Of a stretch of DNA of 64,000 nucleotides, positions 42,720 to 51,526 are shown one piece after another. Position 1 is the first letter of the stretch. Every line of letters starts with the position of its first letter. The stretch is from Hallella seregens ATCC 51272 (GTDB taxonomy: Bacteria; Bacteroidota; Bacteroidia; Bacteroidales; Bacteroidaceae), in the NCBI RefSeq assembly GCF_000518545.1, contig NZ_JADU01000008.1, positions 62,001 through 126,000 of the forward strand, written 5' to 3'. Position numbers and translations under genes: made by a program. The notes under the pieces are model-generated. The model was not told the origin of the DNA. It was given only the letters and a program-made list of their open reading frames with translations, and searched no databases.

Positions 42720-44083
42720 CACAATTCTATGAAGTTTTTCCTTTCTGTAAACTGTTCCATAATCTCTGCCATGGCTATGCTTTCCCTGCGTCTGAGCCTT
42801 GCCGTACTGAAGCGATGGTTGACGATGCAGGAGATAAACTCCTGTATCTCGTATCTCAACCCCTCGCCATCCCACGTGTAGAAGTACTTCTTGTTCTGGT
42901 TCTGGTCTTCGTAGCGGAGTTCATAGTAATCTGTTTTCCACCATGGTGCGGGAACATAGGCATAGCCCTTGGTGCCTGATATGACGAGATTGCCCTCGGT
43001 TTTCACGCCCAGTCCCAGCTTGAAAGAGGCCACGGCGTTCTTGTATCTCATGACTCCTTTCGTGTAAACGTCGACTTGGTTGCGCATGCGGGAGTAGAGA
43101 TTCAGGTTCTTGTATTCCGTTCCCAACAGCCGGATGATGGGAAGCAGCGGATAAGACCCCATCTCGTAGAACGAGCCGCCGGCCTGCCGTGGGTCCAGCT
43201 CCCGGAGCGAGGGGTCGCCCCACACCTTGGATTCGGAAGCGTCTATATCCACCACCTCGCCTATCAGTCCCGACTTGATCATCGTGATGAGATGGTTGAA
43301 GGCCGGGCAGTGGGCCGTCTTGTTGGCCTCCATGAGTATGACGCCGTTGTCCTCGGCCAGTTTGTAGAGCTCGCGGGCCTGCCCTCCCTGCAGCACCAGC
43401 GGCGTTTCGCAAAGCACGTGCCGGTGCTGGCCGATGGCATATTTGGCCTGTTGATAGTGCAAAAGATGGGGTGTGGCGATGTAGACGGCATCGACGCGGG
43501 CAACCAGTTGCTCGAACGAACTGCATACGTCCTCTATCCGATGGGCGGCGGCCAGACGGGTGGCGGCATCGCGATCGGTGTCGTAGACACTGGAGATTTT
43601 CACCTGACTGACGTAGTTTGCCTCCGGGGGGAACCTGCGGGCGATGCGTCCGCAGCCGACAATGCCGATGCGGATGTCGGCGTCCTGCTCCTCGCGCAGC
43701 ATGGTAGAAGAGATTCCTTCCGTCCGCGGGAGATAGACTACGTCGCAGAATTCACGGAGATAATCGAAGTGTCCCTCCCAGTCTGACCCGACCGTAAAGA
43801 TGTCGATGTCGTATTTCTGGACGTCGTCTATCTTCTGTCCGACGTAGTCCTCGATGATGATTTTGTCGGCCAGACCGGTCTGCCTGACGGCTTCCACGCG
43901 TTCGAGCACATTGTTCTTGACGTTGAGCTTGCCGCGCTCCCGGTCGAAATTGTCGTTCGTAACGCCCACAATCAGGTAGTCGCCAAGGGCTTTGGCCCGC
44001 TTCAGCAGGTTGATGTGCCCTTGGTGAAGCAGATCGTAGGTGCCGTATGTAATTACTCTTTTCATCGTATAGTCAGTTTTCAT
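42719..44083 (-). CDS. Cytidylyltransferase (TagD-like) fused to Gfo/Idh/MocA oxidoreductase
   Basis: 454 residues. Residues about 7-130 are a glycerol-3-phosphate cytidylyltransferase-like domain with HQGH at 20-23 and RTEGISST near 119-126, the two CTP-binding motifs. Residues about 138-454 are a Gfo/Idh/MocA oxidoreductase: IGIVGCGRIARR near 139, then EANKTAHCPAFNHL near 250. The fusion suggests the oxidoreductase makes or uses the same small alcohol that is charged with CMP. The start at 44083 overlaps the preceding stop (ATGA); MKRVITYGTYD at 44065 is an alternative. The four genes downstream end in licD. Confidence 0.87.
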   Translation of the reverse strand: MKTDYTMKRVITYGTYDLLHQGHINLLKRAKALGDYLIVGVTNDNFDRERGKLNVKNNVLERVEAVRQTGLADKIIIEDYVGQKIDDVQKYDIDIFTVGSDWEGHFDYLREFCDVVYLPRTEGISSTMLREEQDADIRIGIVGCGRIARRFPPEANYVSQVKISSVYDTDRDAATRLAAAHRIEDVCSSFEQLVARVDAVYIATPHLLHYQQAKYAIGQHRHVLCETPLVLQGGQARELYKLAEDNGVILMEANKTAHCPAFNHLITMIKSGLIGEVVDIDASESKVWGDPSLRELDPRQAGGSFYEMGSYPLLPIIRLLGTEYKNLNLYSRMRNQVDVYTKGVMRYKNAVASFKLGLGVKTEGNLVISGTKGYAYVPAPWWKTDYYELRYEDQNQNKKYFYTWDGEGLRYEIQEFISCIVNHRFSTARLRRRESIAMAEIMEQFTERKNFIEL

Positions 44084-45042
44084 GATAGCCCTTGTTCGCC
44101 CTCAGCCTTGACGATATGGGCATAGAAAGTATCTTCCTGCCGTTCCTTCACCGGGTCGAGCTTGTAGCTGAGCTTGTGGAAGCACGTCTGGCGTTTCCAA
44201 TCTTCCCAGAGGCTCGGCCGGTAGGCGTCAAAGAAATGCAGGAGCAATATGTGCGGTGTTTCGTTCGTATATGGCGGGATTTGCCGGGCCTCGTCGGCAT
44301 GGAACTTGCAGGCGAGGGTGAAGAAATGATGCAGCAGGAAATAGTTGAGCAGCCGGTCGTTGCGCTGCCAGTAGGCATAGAGCAGCGTGCGGGTGGCGCG
44401 GAGTATGCTGTTGCCGGGCCGGGCCCACATGCACCAGCTCGACATCTGCGTGGCATGCCCGTTTGAACCGGGCTTCTGCGTCTGGTAGACAAAGAGCTCG
44501 GAGTCGAGAATGCTTGGGGGAATGTCCCCTCCCGTACAGAGCACCGTGGCGTCCAGCCACAGCCCTCCATGGTTGACGAGCAACTCTATGCGCAGCAAGT
44601 CAGAGAAATGGGTCAGCGTGATGGCGCCCGACTCCAGCTTCTCGAGGATACGGGGAGGGAAAGAAACGTAGTCCTTGTAATTGTCTTTCGTGATGAGCAC
44701 CACCTCCCAGTCGCCGAGGTATTGGCATACAGACCTGTAACACTGCCTCACCAACCGGGGTGCTCCGTCCATGCCTTGCCACCAGAATATCCATACTTTC
44801 CGGCTGCCGCACTGCACAGGCGGGGTACAGTCGTCGGCTGCAGGCAGGTATTTTGCATAGTGCTTTTCCAGGTATCGGTAGGTGGAGAGCGATGCTGCCT
44901 CGCGAAACAGTTCCAGCCCCTTGTCTGAAAGCCCCGTTGCCAGCAACTGCAAGGGGGCCTTGAACAGGAAGCCGGTGGTGAGGTATTCCCGGAGAAGACT
45001 CGCCCCTCCGAAGCGTTTGTACAGATTGAAGATGTGTCCCAT
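44080..45042 (-). CDS. Capsular polysaccharide glycosyltransferase (GT32/Caps_synth-like)
   Basis: 320 residues from MGHIFNLYKRF. VWIFWWQGMDGAPRLVRQCYRSV (83-105), FSDLLRIELLVNHGGLWLDATVL (146-168) with the DxD-like LDA, and IPPYTNETPHILLLHFFDAYRPS near 265 match the capsular polysaccharide synthesis family related to GT32. A longer open frame extends to 45660 but that part is the reverse-frame shadow of the GT2 gene, so the ATG at 45042 is chosen (35 nt after the GT2 stop). Probably transfers one sugar to the repeat unit. Confidence 0.82.
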   Translation of the reverse strand: MGHIFNLYKRFGGASLLREYLTTGFLFKAPLQLLATGLSDKGLELFREAASLSTYRYLEKHYAKYLPAADDCTPPVQCGSRKVWIFWWQGMDGAPRLVRQCYRSVCQYLGDWEVVLITKDNYKDYVSFPPRILEKLESGAITLTHFSDLLRIELLVNHGGLWLDATVLCTGGDIPPSILDSELFVYQTQKPGSNGHATQMSSWCMWARPGNSILRATRTLLYAYWQRNDRLLNYFLLHHFFTLACKFHADEARQIPPYTNETPHILLLHFFDAYRPSLWEDWKRQTCFHKLSYKLDPVKERQEDTFYAHIVKAEGEQGLS

Positions 45043-45077
45043 GGCGTCAGTGTTCGTAAAAATGTTCGTCTCCGGGC

Positions 45078-46061
45078 CTATGGCCGATGCTGGCAGCGGG
45101 CATAAAACTTCTGGAATACCTGCTTGGGCGTCTTCCCCGTAAAGCATACGGAGAGCGTGTTTCGGTCTTTCCATGCCAGCATGCGGTATCGTTCGGGGTC
45201 GGCCTTGCCCCTCGACCGTGCCGTGTGGTAAACGTATTGCCCCACGAGATAGGGCACGTGCAACAGCGTGTGGAGCCAATAGCCCCAGCGCGAGCCGCCG
45301 CCGCAAAACAGCATCGTGCCTACAAACCCTGCGGGCCCGGTGGCTGTCTGCACGGGGCTCAGGCTGCGGCCGGTCATCCCCTCGTAGTGCACGATCTCGG
45401 CATCTGCGTCCACCCAGCACTCGTATCCCCGCCGGCGCAGGGTGTAGCTCACGGCAATGTCTTCCGGGGTGAAGAAGTATTGCTCGTCGAACCACCCTAT
45501 TTCCCTGAACACACTGGTCTTGATGAGGAAATAAGCACCGATGATGTCGTGGCTCTTGAATATGCCATGGACGGGATTGCGCCTGTTTATCCTCCGCTCG
45601 TTCCACAGTCCGAAAGCTCCCAACGTATAAGTCAGGGGCGTGTGTGCCGCCCTGCCGCAATACTGTATCCGGCCATTGCCCAGGATGCCCTTGGGGCTCA
45701 CCACGGCTACCTGTGGGGGCAACGCCTCGATGGTCTCCACCAGTTTGTCCACGCAGGGCATCTTCAGCTCCGTGTCGTCGTTGATGACCAGGCAGTATTT
45801 GCCGGCAGCCCGCCGCAGGGCCAGGTTGTTGTTCTCGGAGAAGCCCCTCGTCTCGTTGCTCTCAATGATGGTCGGCCAAGGATAGGCGGCCCTGATTTTT
45901 TCGAGGTTTTCCCGACTGAACAGGTAGGCCACAACGAGGCATTCGTAGCTGACCGACGTATATTTCCGTATGCTGTCAAGGCAGCGGCAGAGGTTTTCGG
46001 GATTGTTCATGCAGACAATCACTATCGAAACCGTGGGCGAGAGTGTGCTTTGATCGTTCAT
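45078..46061 (-). CDS. Glycosyltransferase family 2
   Basis: 327 residues from MNDQSTLSPTVSIVIVCMNNPENLCRCLDSI, a GT-A start. ESNETRGFSENNNLALRRAAGKYCLVINDDTEL (residues about 70-103) has the DDT/DxD metal site, and GIFKSHDIIGAYFLIKTSVFREIGWFDEQYFFTPEDIAVSYTLRRRGYE near 180-225 is the acceptor-side block of rhamnosyl-like GT2 enzymes. The frame opens 11 codons earlier, but MNDQST is the better start. A 187-bp spacer with AAACGC words separates it from the acyltransferase. Confidence 0.9.
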   Translation of the reverse strand: MNDQSTLSPTVSIVIVCMNNPENLCRCLDSIRKYTSVSYECLVVAYLFSRENLEKIRAAYPWPTIIESNETRGFSENNNLALRRAAGKYCLVINDDTELKMPCVDKLVETIEALPPQVAVVSPKGILGNGRIQYCGRAAHTPLTYTLGAFGLWNERRINRRNPVHGIFKSHDIIGAYFLIKTSVFREIGWFDEQYFFTPEDIAVSYTLRRRGYECWVDADAEIVHYEGMTGRSLSPVQTATGPAGFVGTMLFCGGGSRWGYWLHTLLHVPYLVGQYVYHTARSRGKADPERYRMLAWKDRNTLSVCFTGKTPKQVFQKFYARCQHRP

Positions 46062-46248
46062 GTGTGTGGTGCGGTGTAGCAGAAAAAGGCGCAAACGCGT
46101 GGCGAAACCGCCGTTATGGCGATGCGAACAAGCCGTATTCGCAATGCGTGTACGGCTCGAACGCCGGGCGAAAAAGCCGTATCGGCAGCGGCATCAGGCC
46201 GCCGTGGGAATGCGCGGGCCATAGGCCGGCACTCCGTCGGGCGCGAGC
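46062..46248. repeat. Spacer of GAATACGGCG / CGCAAACGC-like words
   Basis: No gene. GCGCAAACGCGTGGCGAAAC, AAGCCGTATTCGCAATGCG, GTACGGCTCGAACGCCGGGCG and GAAAAAGCCGTATCGG recall the words in the spacers at 15.6, 20.4 and 57.6 kb. It interrupts the otherwise tight capsule operon. Confidence 0.45.
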
Positions 46249-47331
46249 CTATCTCAGAAACGACAGGGCAGGGATTCGCTTTCCAATGGCAGGGAAGGCT
46301 ATGTTCTTGACCAGAAAGCTGAACGCGACGGCCAGCGATATGCCCAGCAGGCAGTAGGTCCAGTAGAGCAGCTGCGGGTTTTCTATCATTCTTTCCAGGT
46401 GCGCTTTCTCAAGCAGTCGGAACATCATCATGTGACACAGGTATATTTCCATGGACAGAGCGCTCAGGAATGTCATGATTCGGTTGTCCAGCAACTTCGT
46501 TTTCAACATGCGGAATCCCCCGGTCATGGCATAGAGTATCCAGAAAATGAAGATTATCAGGATGAAAAGAATGTTCTCTCCGAATATCTTGGGGGCGACA
46601 TGGATTTGCAGTGCCGTGCAAACCACCGCCGCCAGCAGGTAGGCAAACCTAAGCTTGGCGTTGCCAAGCGGCTTTCGATAAATGTAAAGCAAGCCGCCGC
46701 TGATAAAGAATGGGAAGCTGAACACGATGTTGTGCCGGTAGTTTATGATTTCCGAGGGAAGCACAAACTGCTCCGTAAGGAAATAGTTGACGACCAGCAG
46801 GTGCATCGCCAAGGCCACGCCCCACGCAAACCATGCCCGCCGACGGTCTTTCAGGATATAGACAAACCAAGGGAACAGCATGTAGAACACGAAGACTACG
46901 CCGACAAACCATCCCACGCCAATGACGTGTATGTCTGGATTGGGAAGGAAATTGAAAGCCAGTGTCAGGTCTGCAAAGCCTTGATAGAGCTCCTCACGGG
47001 TGGGATTCATCAGCAAATCTATCAGCACAAGCAGGGCGAAAAACGGAAATATCCGGCTGTATCGCTTGTTGTAGAAGCGCTCGGCGTCGAACGACGAACG
47101 GCCGGCCTCAACATCAAACTTATGGTAATATCCGCAGCACATGGAGAAAGCGCTGAGGATAAAAAACATAAAGACAAACATTGTAAAGAACGGAATTGCC
47201 CGCTCGTACAGAATGCCGCTGTGCCGCAAGGCCGCCGCGGTGGCGTCGTTCATATTGACAAGGTAGTGCATCATGGCGATGCCGAATGCGCCTATGGCGC
47301 GCAAACCGTTGAAACTGTTGTATCTTTCCAT
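46249..47331 (-). CDS. Acyltransferase family 3 membrane protein
   Basis: 360 residues from MERYNSFNGLRAIGAFGIAMMHYLVN, the RxxAxxxVxxxH start of the OafA/AT3 acyltransferases with the catalytic His near residue 22. About ten membrane segments follow. It would O-acetylate or otherwise acylate a sugar of the polysaccharide in the periplasm. The upstream 15 codons of the open frame are not family-like. Lies 41 nt after the polymerase stop. Confidence 0.88.
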   Translation of the reverse strand: MERYNSFNGLRAIGAFGIAMMHYLVNMNDATAAALRHSGILYERAIPFFTMFVFMFFILSAFSMCCGYYHKFDVEAGRSSFDAERFYNKRYSRIFPFFALLVLIDLLMNPTREELYQGFADLTLAFNFLPNPDIHVIGVGWFVGVVFVFYMLFPWFVYILKDRRRAWFAWGVALAMHLLVVNYFLTEQFVLPSEIINYRHNIVFSFPFFISGGLLYIYRKPLGNAKLRFAYLLAAVVCTALQIHVAPKIFGENILFILIIFIFWILYAMTGGFRMLKTKLLDNRIMTFLSALSMEIYLCHMMMFRLLEKAHLERMIENPQLLYWTYCLLGISLAVAFSFLVKNIAFPAIGKRIPALSFLR

Positions 47332-47372
47332 GAAGTTGTGGGGAATGTGATGGCACGGCCGAGGGCCGCGGG

Positions 47373-48548
47373 TCAATAAAGTATGCCGTCGAACAGCCAG
47401 CTGTGATAGGGAACGACGATGAGTCCCTCTGCCGAAAAAGCCGTCTGCACCAGCAGCTGCGTGGTCACCTTATACATAAAGTAGGCGAAGATAGGGACCG
47501 AAAAGCCTATCTGCACTTTCAGTTTCTGGCCGTGGAGGGCGTTGGGAATGACGATAATAACAAGAATGGTGAGATAGAGTATCAGTCGGCTCCACATCAG
47601 ATTGTTGTAGAACAAGTTGTTGGCCAACACTCCCCAGAGGAACAACTGATTGTACCACAGCTTCAGCTTGTCGTTCGTTTCAAGATAAAGCAGCATGAAA
47701 GCAATTGCCATGAACGGGAGCAGATTCATGTTCAGCCAGCCCTTGCCCTCGATAAACCCGAAACTGAGGCTTCTGTAATTCTCATAGTGGCCGAAGTTGA
47801 TGGCATTGGAGGCAATGGCAAGTATCTGGTTGACGAACGTGATGTTGAGGACACTCAGGATGTAGGAGGAGGCCAAGACTATGAGCCAGAAGCTCTTTTT
47901 GAAAGGCTTGAAGTAAGCGACAAGGATGAACGGCAAGGAAAACAATACCGACTTGTGGGTAAGGACGGCTACCATATACAGTGCTCCGGCCAGGATATAC
48001 TTGCGCTTTTTTCTGGCCGTATTGGAAAAAAAGAGGTAGATGGAGACGAAGTAGAAGCTCATGGCAGTGCACTGCCGCATCATGCTCATGTAGAGAAACA
48101 GGGTGATGCTGGCCGTTCCCGCCATGAGAAACAGGAGGAGGGCATACAGCTTGTTCAGGCTCGTCTTCGTGATAAGATAGAACAAGCCGTAGCAAGAAAT
48201 CAGGGAATCGGCAAAGATAAAGAACTTATCGTCGGTGGAAAGGTCGCGGAGAAATCTCCCGATAAACTCAAATGCCGGGTCGGTGGCTGCGCCCTGGTAA
48301 TGGAAATTGGGGCTTCTGAAGAAGTAAACATAGGATATGGTGTCGGTCCCTACAAGGGCATCCCTGGTGCCTATGAACAAGAACACAAGCAGTGCATAGA
48401 GCCAAAAGACCCTGTTTTCGATTTTCTGCCTTGGAGATATGCCGCCCGGCCCCGTCGCCCTGACGTATCTATGCAGGTAGAACTGTATGACAATGAAAGA
48501 GAGAATAAAAAAGGAATACAGAAGTATATAGGGTCTGAAGATGTCCAT
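47373..48548 (-). CDS. EpsG/Wzy-type polysaccharide polymerase
   Basis: 391 residues with about ten membrane helices and a large loop. FIGTRDALVGTDTISYVYFF (about residues 58-77) is the G-x-D-x-x-x-Y signature of the EpsG family, which polymerises lipid-linked repeats in the periplasm. It lies beside the flippase-containing part of the locus, completing a Wzx/Wzy-type pathway. A frame of similar length on the opposite strand is a shadow. Confidence 0.82.
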   Translation of the reverse strand: MDIFRPYILLYSFFILSFIVIQFYLHRYVRATGPGGISPRQKIENRVFWLYALLVFLFIGTRDALVGTDTISYVYFFRSPNFHYQGAATDPAFEFIGRFLRDLSTDDKFFIFADSLISCYGLFYLITKTSLNKLYALLLFLMAGTASITLFLYMSMMRQCTAMSFYFVSIYLFFSNTARKKRKYILAGALYMVAVLTHKSVLFSLPFILVAYFKPFKKSFWLIVLASSYILSVLNITFVNQILAIASNAINFGHYENYRSLSFGFIEGKGWLNMNLLPFMAIAFMLLYLETNDKLKLWYNQLFLWGVLANNLFYNNLMWSRLILYLTILVIIVIPNALHGQKLKVQIGFSVPIFAYFMYKVTTQLLVQTAFSAEGLIVVPYHSWLFDGILY

Positions 48549-48598
48549 TCTATGAAAATTATGCCATTATTCTTCGGTTAGGGTGCGGTAAAAGCGTG

Positions 48599-49840
48599 TC
48601 AGGCCGTCTGTTCCGAAATGATTTCGCGGTATATGCCGGCGAGTGTACGGACGATGTGCTCCGGGTTGTGGCGATCGTGGGAGAGCCTGTACTCGTTCTC
48701 GCTCAGCTCCTGCATCCTTGCCTTGTCTCCGTACAGGTCCATGATTTTGAAGGCAAGGGTGTAGCTTTCGTTATAGGGATAGAGGATGCCCGTGGTGCCG
48801 TCTTCCACCAACTGGGGGATTCCGCCGACGTTGGCGGCTATGACGGGTGTGCCTATAAGCTGCGCTTCGCAGAGCGTGTTGGGCGAATTGTCTATGATGG
48901 CAGGGTGGATGTACAGGTCGGCATCCGCCAGTTCTTCTGCTATCCGCTCGGCACCGACGCGCCCTATCAGGTTGACGTTCACGTCTTTGTGGGATATGCC
49001 GGTTCGTTGCTCGTAGGCACGGAGGTCGTTCTCGGTGGATGTCAGCCGCCACTCAAAGTCGGCGTGCAGCAGTTCTGTCAGTATTCGGGCCGTCTTGAGG
49101 ATGATTTCGTTGCCTTTCAAGGTGCTGCCGCTTCCTATGGTGACGAGTCGCAGCTGTTTGTGGTCGTGGAGCACCCATCGCCGGGCGGCGTCGTAGATCT
49201 GCGGACGGATGGCTTCGGCACAGTGGAAATACCTGCTTCCCGGAGAGAAATACCTGACGATGCTGCGATCCCACTCGGTCCGCCCCATGAAATATCTGTT
49301 GGCTTTCATCTCCTCCCGCTCCATCGTGCAGCGTATTTGAGCCTTGCGTTTGCGGAAAAAGGCATAGCGGAAGATGCTGAACGGATTGTAATGCTTCTCG
49401 TGATAGATGTCTGCCTTGTGGGTGACCATACCGGCCATGTCGGTGTATATGTTCTGAAAACCCATGATATGGACCACCATCGGCGTGCTGATTTCCTGCG
49501 CCAGAAGGCTGTAATGCCAAAGCTCCGTGCCAAAACAATGGATGATGTCGGGGCGGAAGTCTGCAATGGCTTCTTTGTAGTGCCGCTTCAGCATCTCGTA
49601 TTCTTTTCTCGGAGACTGCGTCGCTTTCAGCTTGTCTGTCAGCGTCTGCCTGATATTTGCAGGATAATAGGTGAATCCGTCCTTGACGGTCTTGCCGTCT
49701 GCACGCGTATATTCAAAGCACAAGGCTGTCTCCATATCCCCTCCATAACGCTGCACGGCCCTTTGAAGAGCCTCCACCCAGGTGCCGTAGGGGGTCGGTG
49801 CGTAAAGTCCCGGCGAGGGAGTGAACCATAAAACTTTCAT
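48599..49840 (-). CDS. Glycosyltransferase family 4
   Basis: 413 residues, GT-B fold: MKVLWFTPSPGLYAPTPYGTWVEAL at the start, then LRLVTIGSGSTLKGNEIILKTA near residue 238, NLIGRVGAERIAEELADADLYIHPAIIDNSPNTLCEAQLIGTPVIA (about 290-335) as the donor site with the E-x7-E-like region. Cytosolic face, transferring a sugar to the undecaprenyl-linked unit. Followed by a 50-bp gap and then the polymerase. Confidence 0.9.
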   Translation of the reverse strand: MKVLWFTPSPGLYAPTPYGTWVEALQRAVQRYGGDMETALCFEYTRADGKTVKDGFTYYPANIRQTLTDKLKATQSPRKEYEMLKRHYKEAIADFRPDIIHCFGTELWHYSLLAQEISTPMVVHIMGFQNIYTDMAGMVTHKADIYHEKHYNPFSIFRYAFFRKRKAQIRCTMEREEMKANRYFMGRTEWDRSIVRYFSPGSRYFHCAEAIRPQIYDAARRWVLHDHKQLRLVTIGSGSTLKGNEIILKTARILTELLHADFEWRLTSTENDLRAYEQRTGISHKDVNVNLIGRVGAERIAEELADADLYIHPAIIDNSPNTLCEAQLIGTPVIAANVGGIPQLVEDGTTGILYPYNESYTLAFKIMDLYGDKARMQELSENEYRLSHDRHNPEHIVRTLAGIYREIISEQTA

Positions 49841-49903
49841 GATTGACCGTCTTTTACGTGTGTAATCTTGTATCTGCGAGGATTGCGAATCGATGGGCAG
49901 GCC

Positions 49904-50959
49904 TCATAATGGGGAAGAATAGTAATTATCCTTAAACCAAGATGGGTTGACGATTTCTTGCCCATTTCGCGCCAGAATCTCCATGACACGGGAATAAACA
50001 CCGTCCAGGGTCTCCTCAAAATAAATGTTCTTTCCAAACTCTTCTCGTGGAAACCACTTGACTCCGCTGGAAAGCTTGTGGTCGCCGGAGGAGATAACGA
50101 CGACCGGGGTATTGACTATTTGCGAGAAAATAGTGCCGTGATAGCGGTCGGTGACAACCACTTGGTACTGTGCCAAACGCCTGAGCATCTTGCGGATGAG
50201 CTTTTCGCGCTGCGTTTCCCAGGCACTTATCGGTGCCTCGATGGTCGTGTCGCACTGGAATGTCCTGATTTTGCCGAACCTTTCTTTCAAGGCTCGCAGC
50301 TGCTCGTCCGAGTAAAACTTCTCGCCATCGTTGCGAGTGCAGAAGCAAATGCCCCGCCGTGGCAGATGATAATGGAAATCTTTGTTGCCGATTAACGACG
50401 TCACCACGTCAGGCATGAGCCTTAACTTGACTTTTGGGAATAGTTGCTGTGCCTTTGCATAAGAAACATCGTCACGGCAAATCAAAGTCAAGGAGGGGTG
50501 ATTATTGAAGCATTGGGCAACGACATGCTGGAACCAGTCGGCCAAAAGATTGACCGTCTGGGGCAGAATGGTCACCGGATGGTCATAAAAAGCATTGACC
50601 ACGTCTTGAATGAACGGGAGTTCGGGATGAGGATCGTAGAGCAGATAACCGCTGTGGACAAACACCAGGTCGTCTTTCTTTATCTTTTTCTTGATCTCGA
50701 AAAGCGTGGACAGCCGGCGATACCGCGTCGGAACGCAGATGATGCGATGGTTAGGATACCACTCTTTAAAAAGTCGCAGCCAGCAGAACAACTGTGCCTG
50801 GTCGCCCAAATTGCTATGCGTCGGTGCACAAAAAAGGTAGAGTGTTCTGGCGGCCGGGTTTCGTTTTATCTCGTCTTGCAGTTTGTCGGCCTGCCTGTTA
50901 CAGTAAATATCAGTAAAGATATTGCCTATTTTTCTTTTTATCTTTGCTAATGCGCCCAT
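49904..50959 (-). CDS. Polysaccharide pyruvyl transferase family protein
   Basis: 351 residues. LGDQAQLFCWLRLF (from about 52), DDVSYAKAQQLFPKVKLRLMPDVVTSL near 160-185 and TDRYHGTIFSQIVNTPVVVISSGDHK near 270-295, with the Arg-Tyr-His-Gly block, are the family hallmarks. It would attach pyruvate as a ketal from phosphoenolpyruvate, adding a negative charge to the polysaccharide. It abuts a hexapeptide acetyltransferase (3-nt gap). Confidence 0.9.
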   Translation of the reverse strand: MGALAKIKRKIGNIFTDIYCNRQADKLQDEIKRNPAARTLYLFCAPTHSNLGDQAQLFCWLRLFKEWYPNHRIICVPTRYRRLSTLFEIKKKIKKDDLVFVHSGYLLYDPHPELPFIQDVVNAFYDHPVTILPQTVNLLADWFQHVVAQCFNNHPSLTLICRDDVSYAKAQQLFPKVKLRLMPDVVTSLIGNKDFHYHLPRRGICFCTRNDGEKFYSDEQLRALKERFGKIRTFQCDTTIEAPISAWETQREKLIRKMLRRLAQYQVVVTDRYHGTIFSQIVNTPVVVISSGDHKLSSGVKWFPREEFGKNIYFEETLDGVYSRVMEILARNGQEIVNPSWFKDNYYSSPL

Positions 50960-50962
50960 TGT

Positions 50963-51526
50963 CTAAAGTTTGATTTTGCATTTAATACCGTCCTTACGGA
51001 CGATCACCGCCGGATTTCCCACTACGGTACAGTTGTCGGGTATGCTTTTATATACACAGCAATTGGGCCCGATCCGCACATTGTGCCCAATCGTTATCTC
51101 CCCAAAGATCCTTGCTCCGGCACAAGCATAGAAGTTGTCGCCTATTTGTGGAGAGCCGCCTTTCTTCTTGTTTTTGCCGATAACAACGTTTGGTTGGAAG
51201 GTGGCGTTCCTGCCAATCCGTGCTTCGCCATTGATGATTATCGTCCCCCAATGGAAGAGAGTTACCCCCTTGCCAAGGACATTGGGCGGAATCTGGAAGC
51301 CGGATATTCGCCCAAGTCTCCTCAAACGCCACAAGGCATACAGTTTCAACAAGGGGTGGTGGCAGTTGATGGCATATTCTGCCATCCGAAGACAGCGAAG
51401 ATACTGCCGCTGCAGGTACTGGTCGCAAATGGGATCGGCGAATGCTTGTCCGCGTAAACCTCGACCGACAAAATTCGATTGATCGGCCTTTACATACGCT
51501 TTGTAGTCTTCCCAGGAGCGAATCAT
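50963..51526 (-). CDS. Hexapeptide-repeat acetyltransferase (serine acetyltransferase-like)
   Basis: 187 residues. Residues about 85-185 are left-handed beta-helix repeats: IPPNVLGKGVTLFHWGTIIINGEARIGRNATFQPNVVIGK, then ARIFGEITIGHNVRIGPNCCVYKSIPDNCTVVGNPAVIV. The serine-acetyltransferase type C-terminus is present. Most likely O- or N-acetylates a sugar of the capsule. Its ATG overlaps the stop of the thiamine-diphosphate enzyme gene (ATGA). Confidence 0.88.
   Translation of the reverse strand: MIRSWEDYKAYVKADQSNFVGRGLRGQAFADPICDQYLQRQYLRCLRMAEYAINCHHPLLKLYALWRLRRLGRISGFQIPPNVLGKGVTLFHWGTIIINGEARIGRNATFQPNVVIGKNKKKGGSPQIGDNFYACAGARIFGEITIGHNVRIGPNCCVYKSIPDNCTVVGNPAVIVRKDGIKCKIKL

Noticed and set aside
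45043-45660. N-terminal extension of the Caps_synth-like glycosyltransferase frame
   Set aside because: This part is an alternate-frame reading of the GT2 gene; family similarity begins only at the ATG at 45042.
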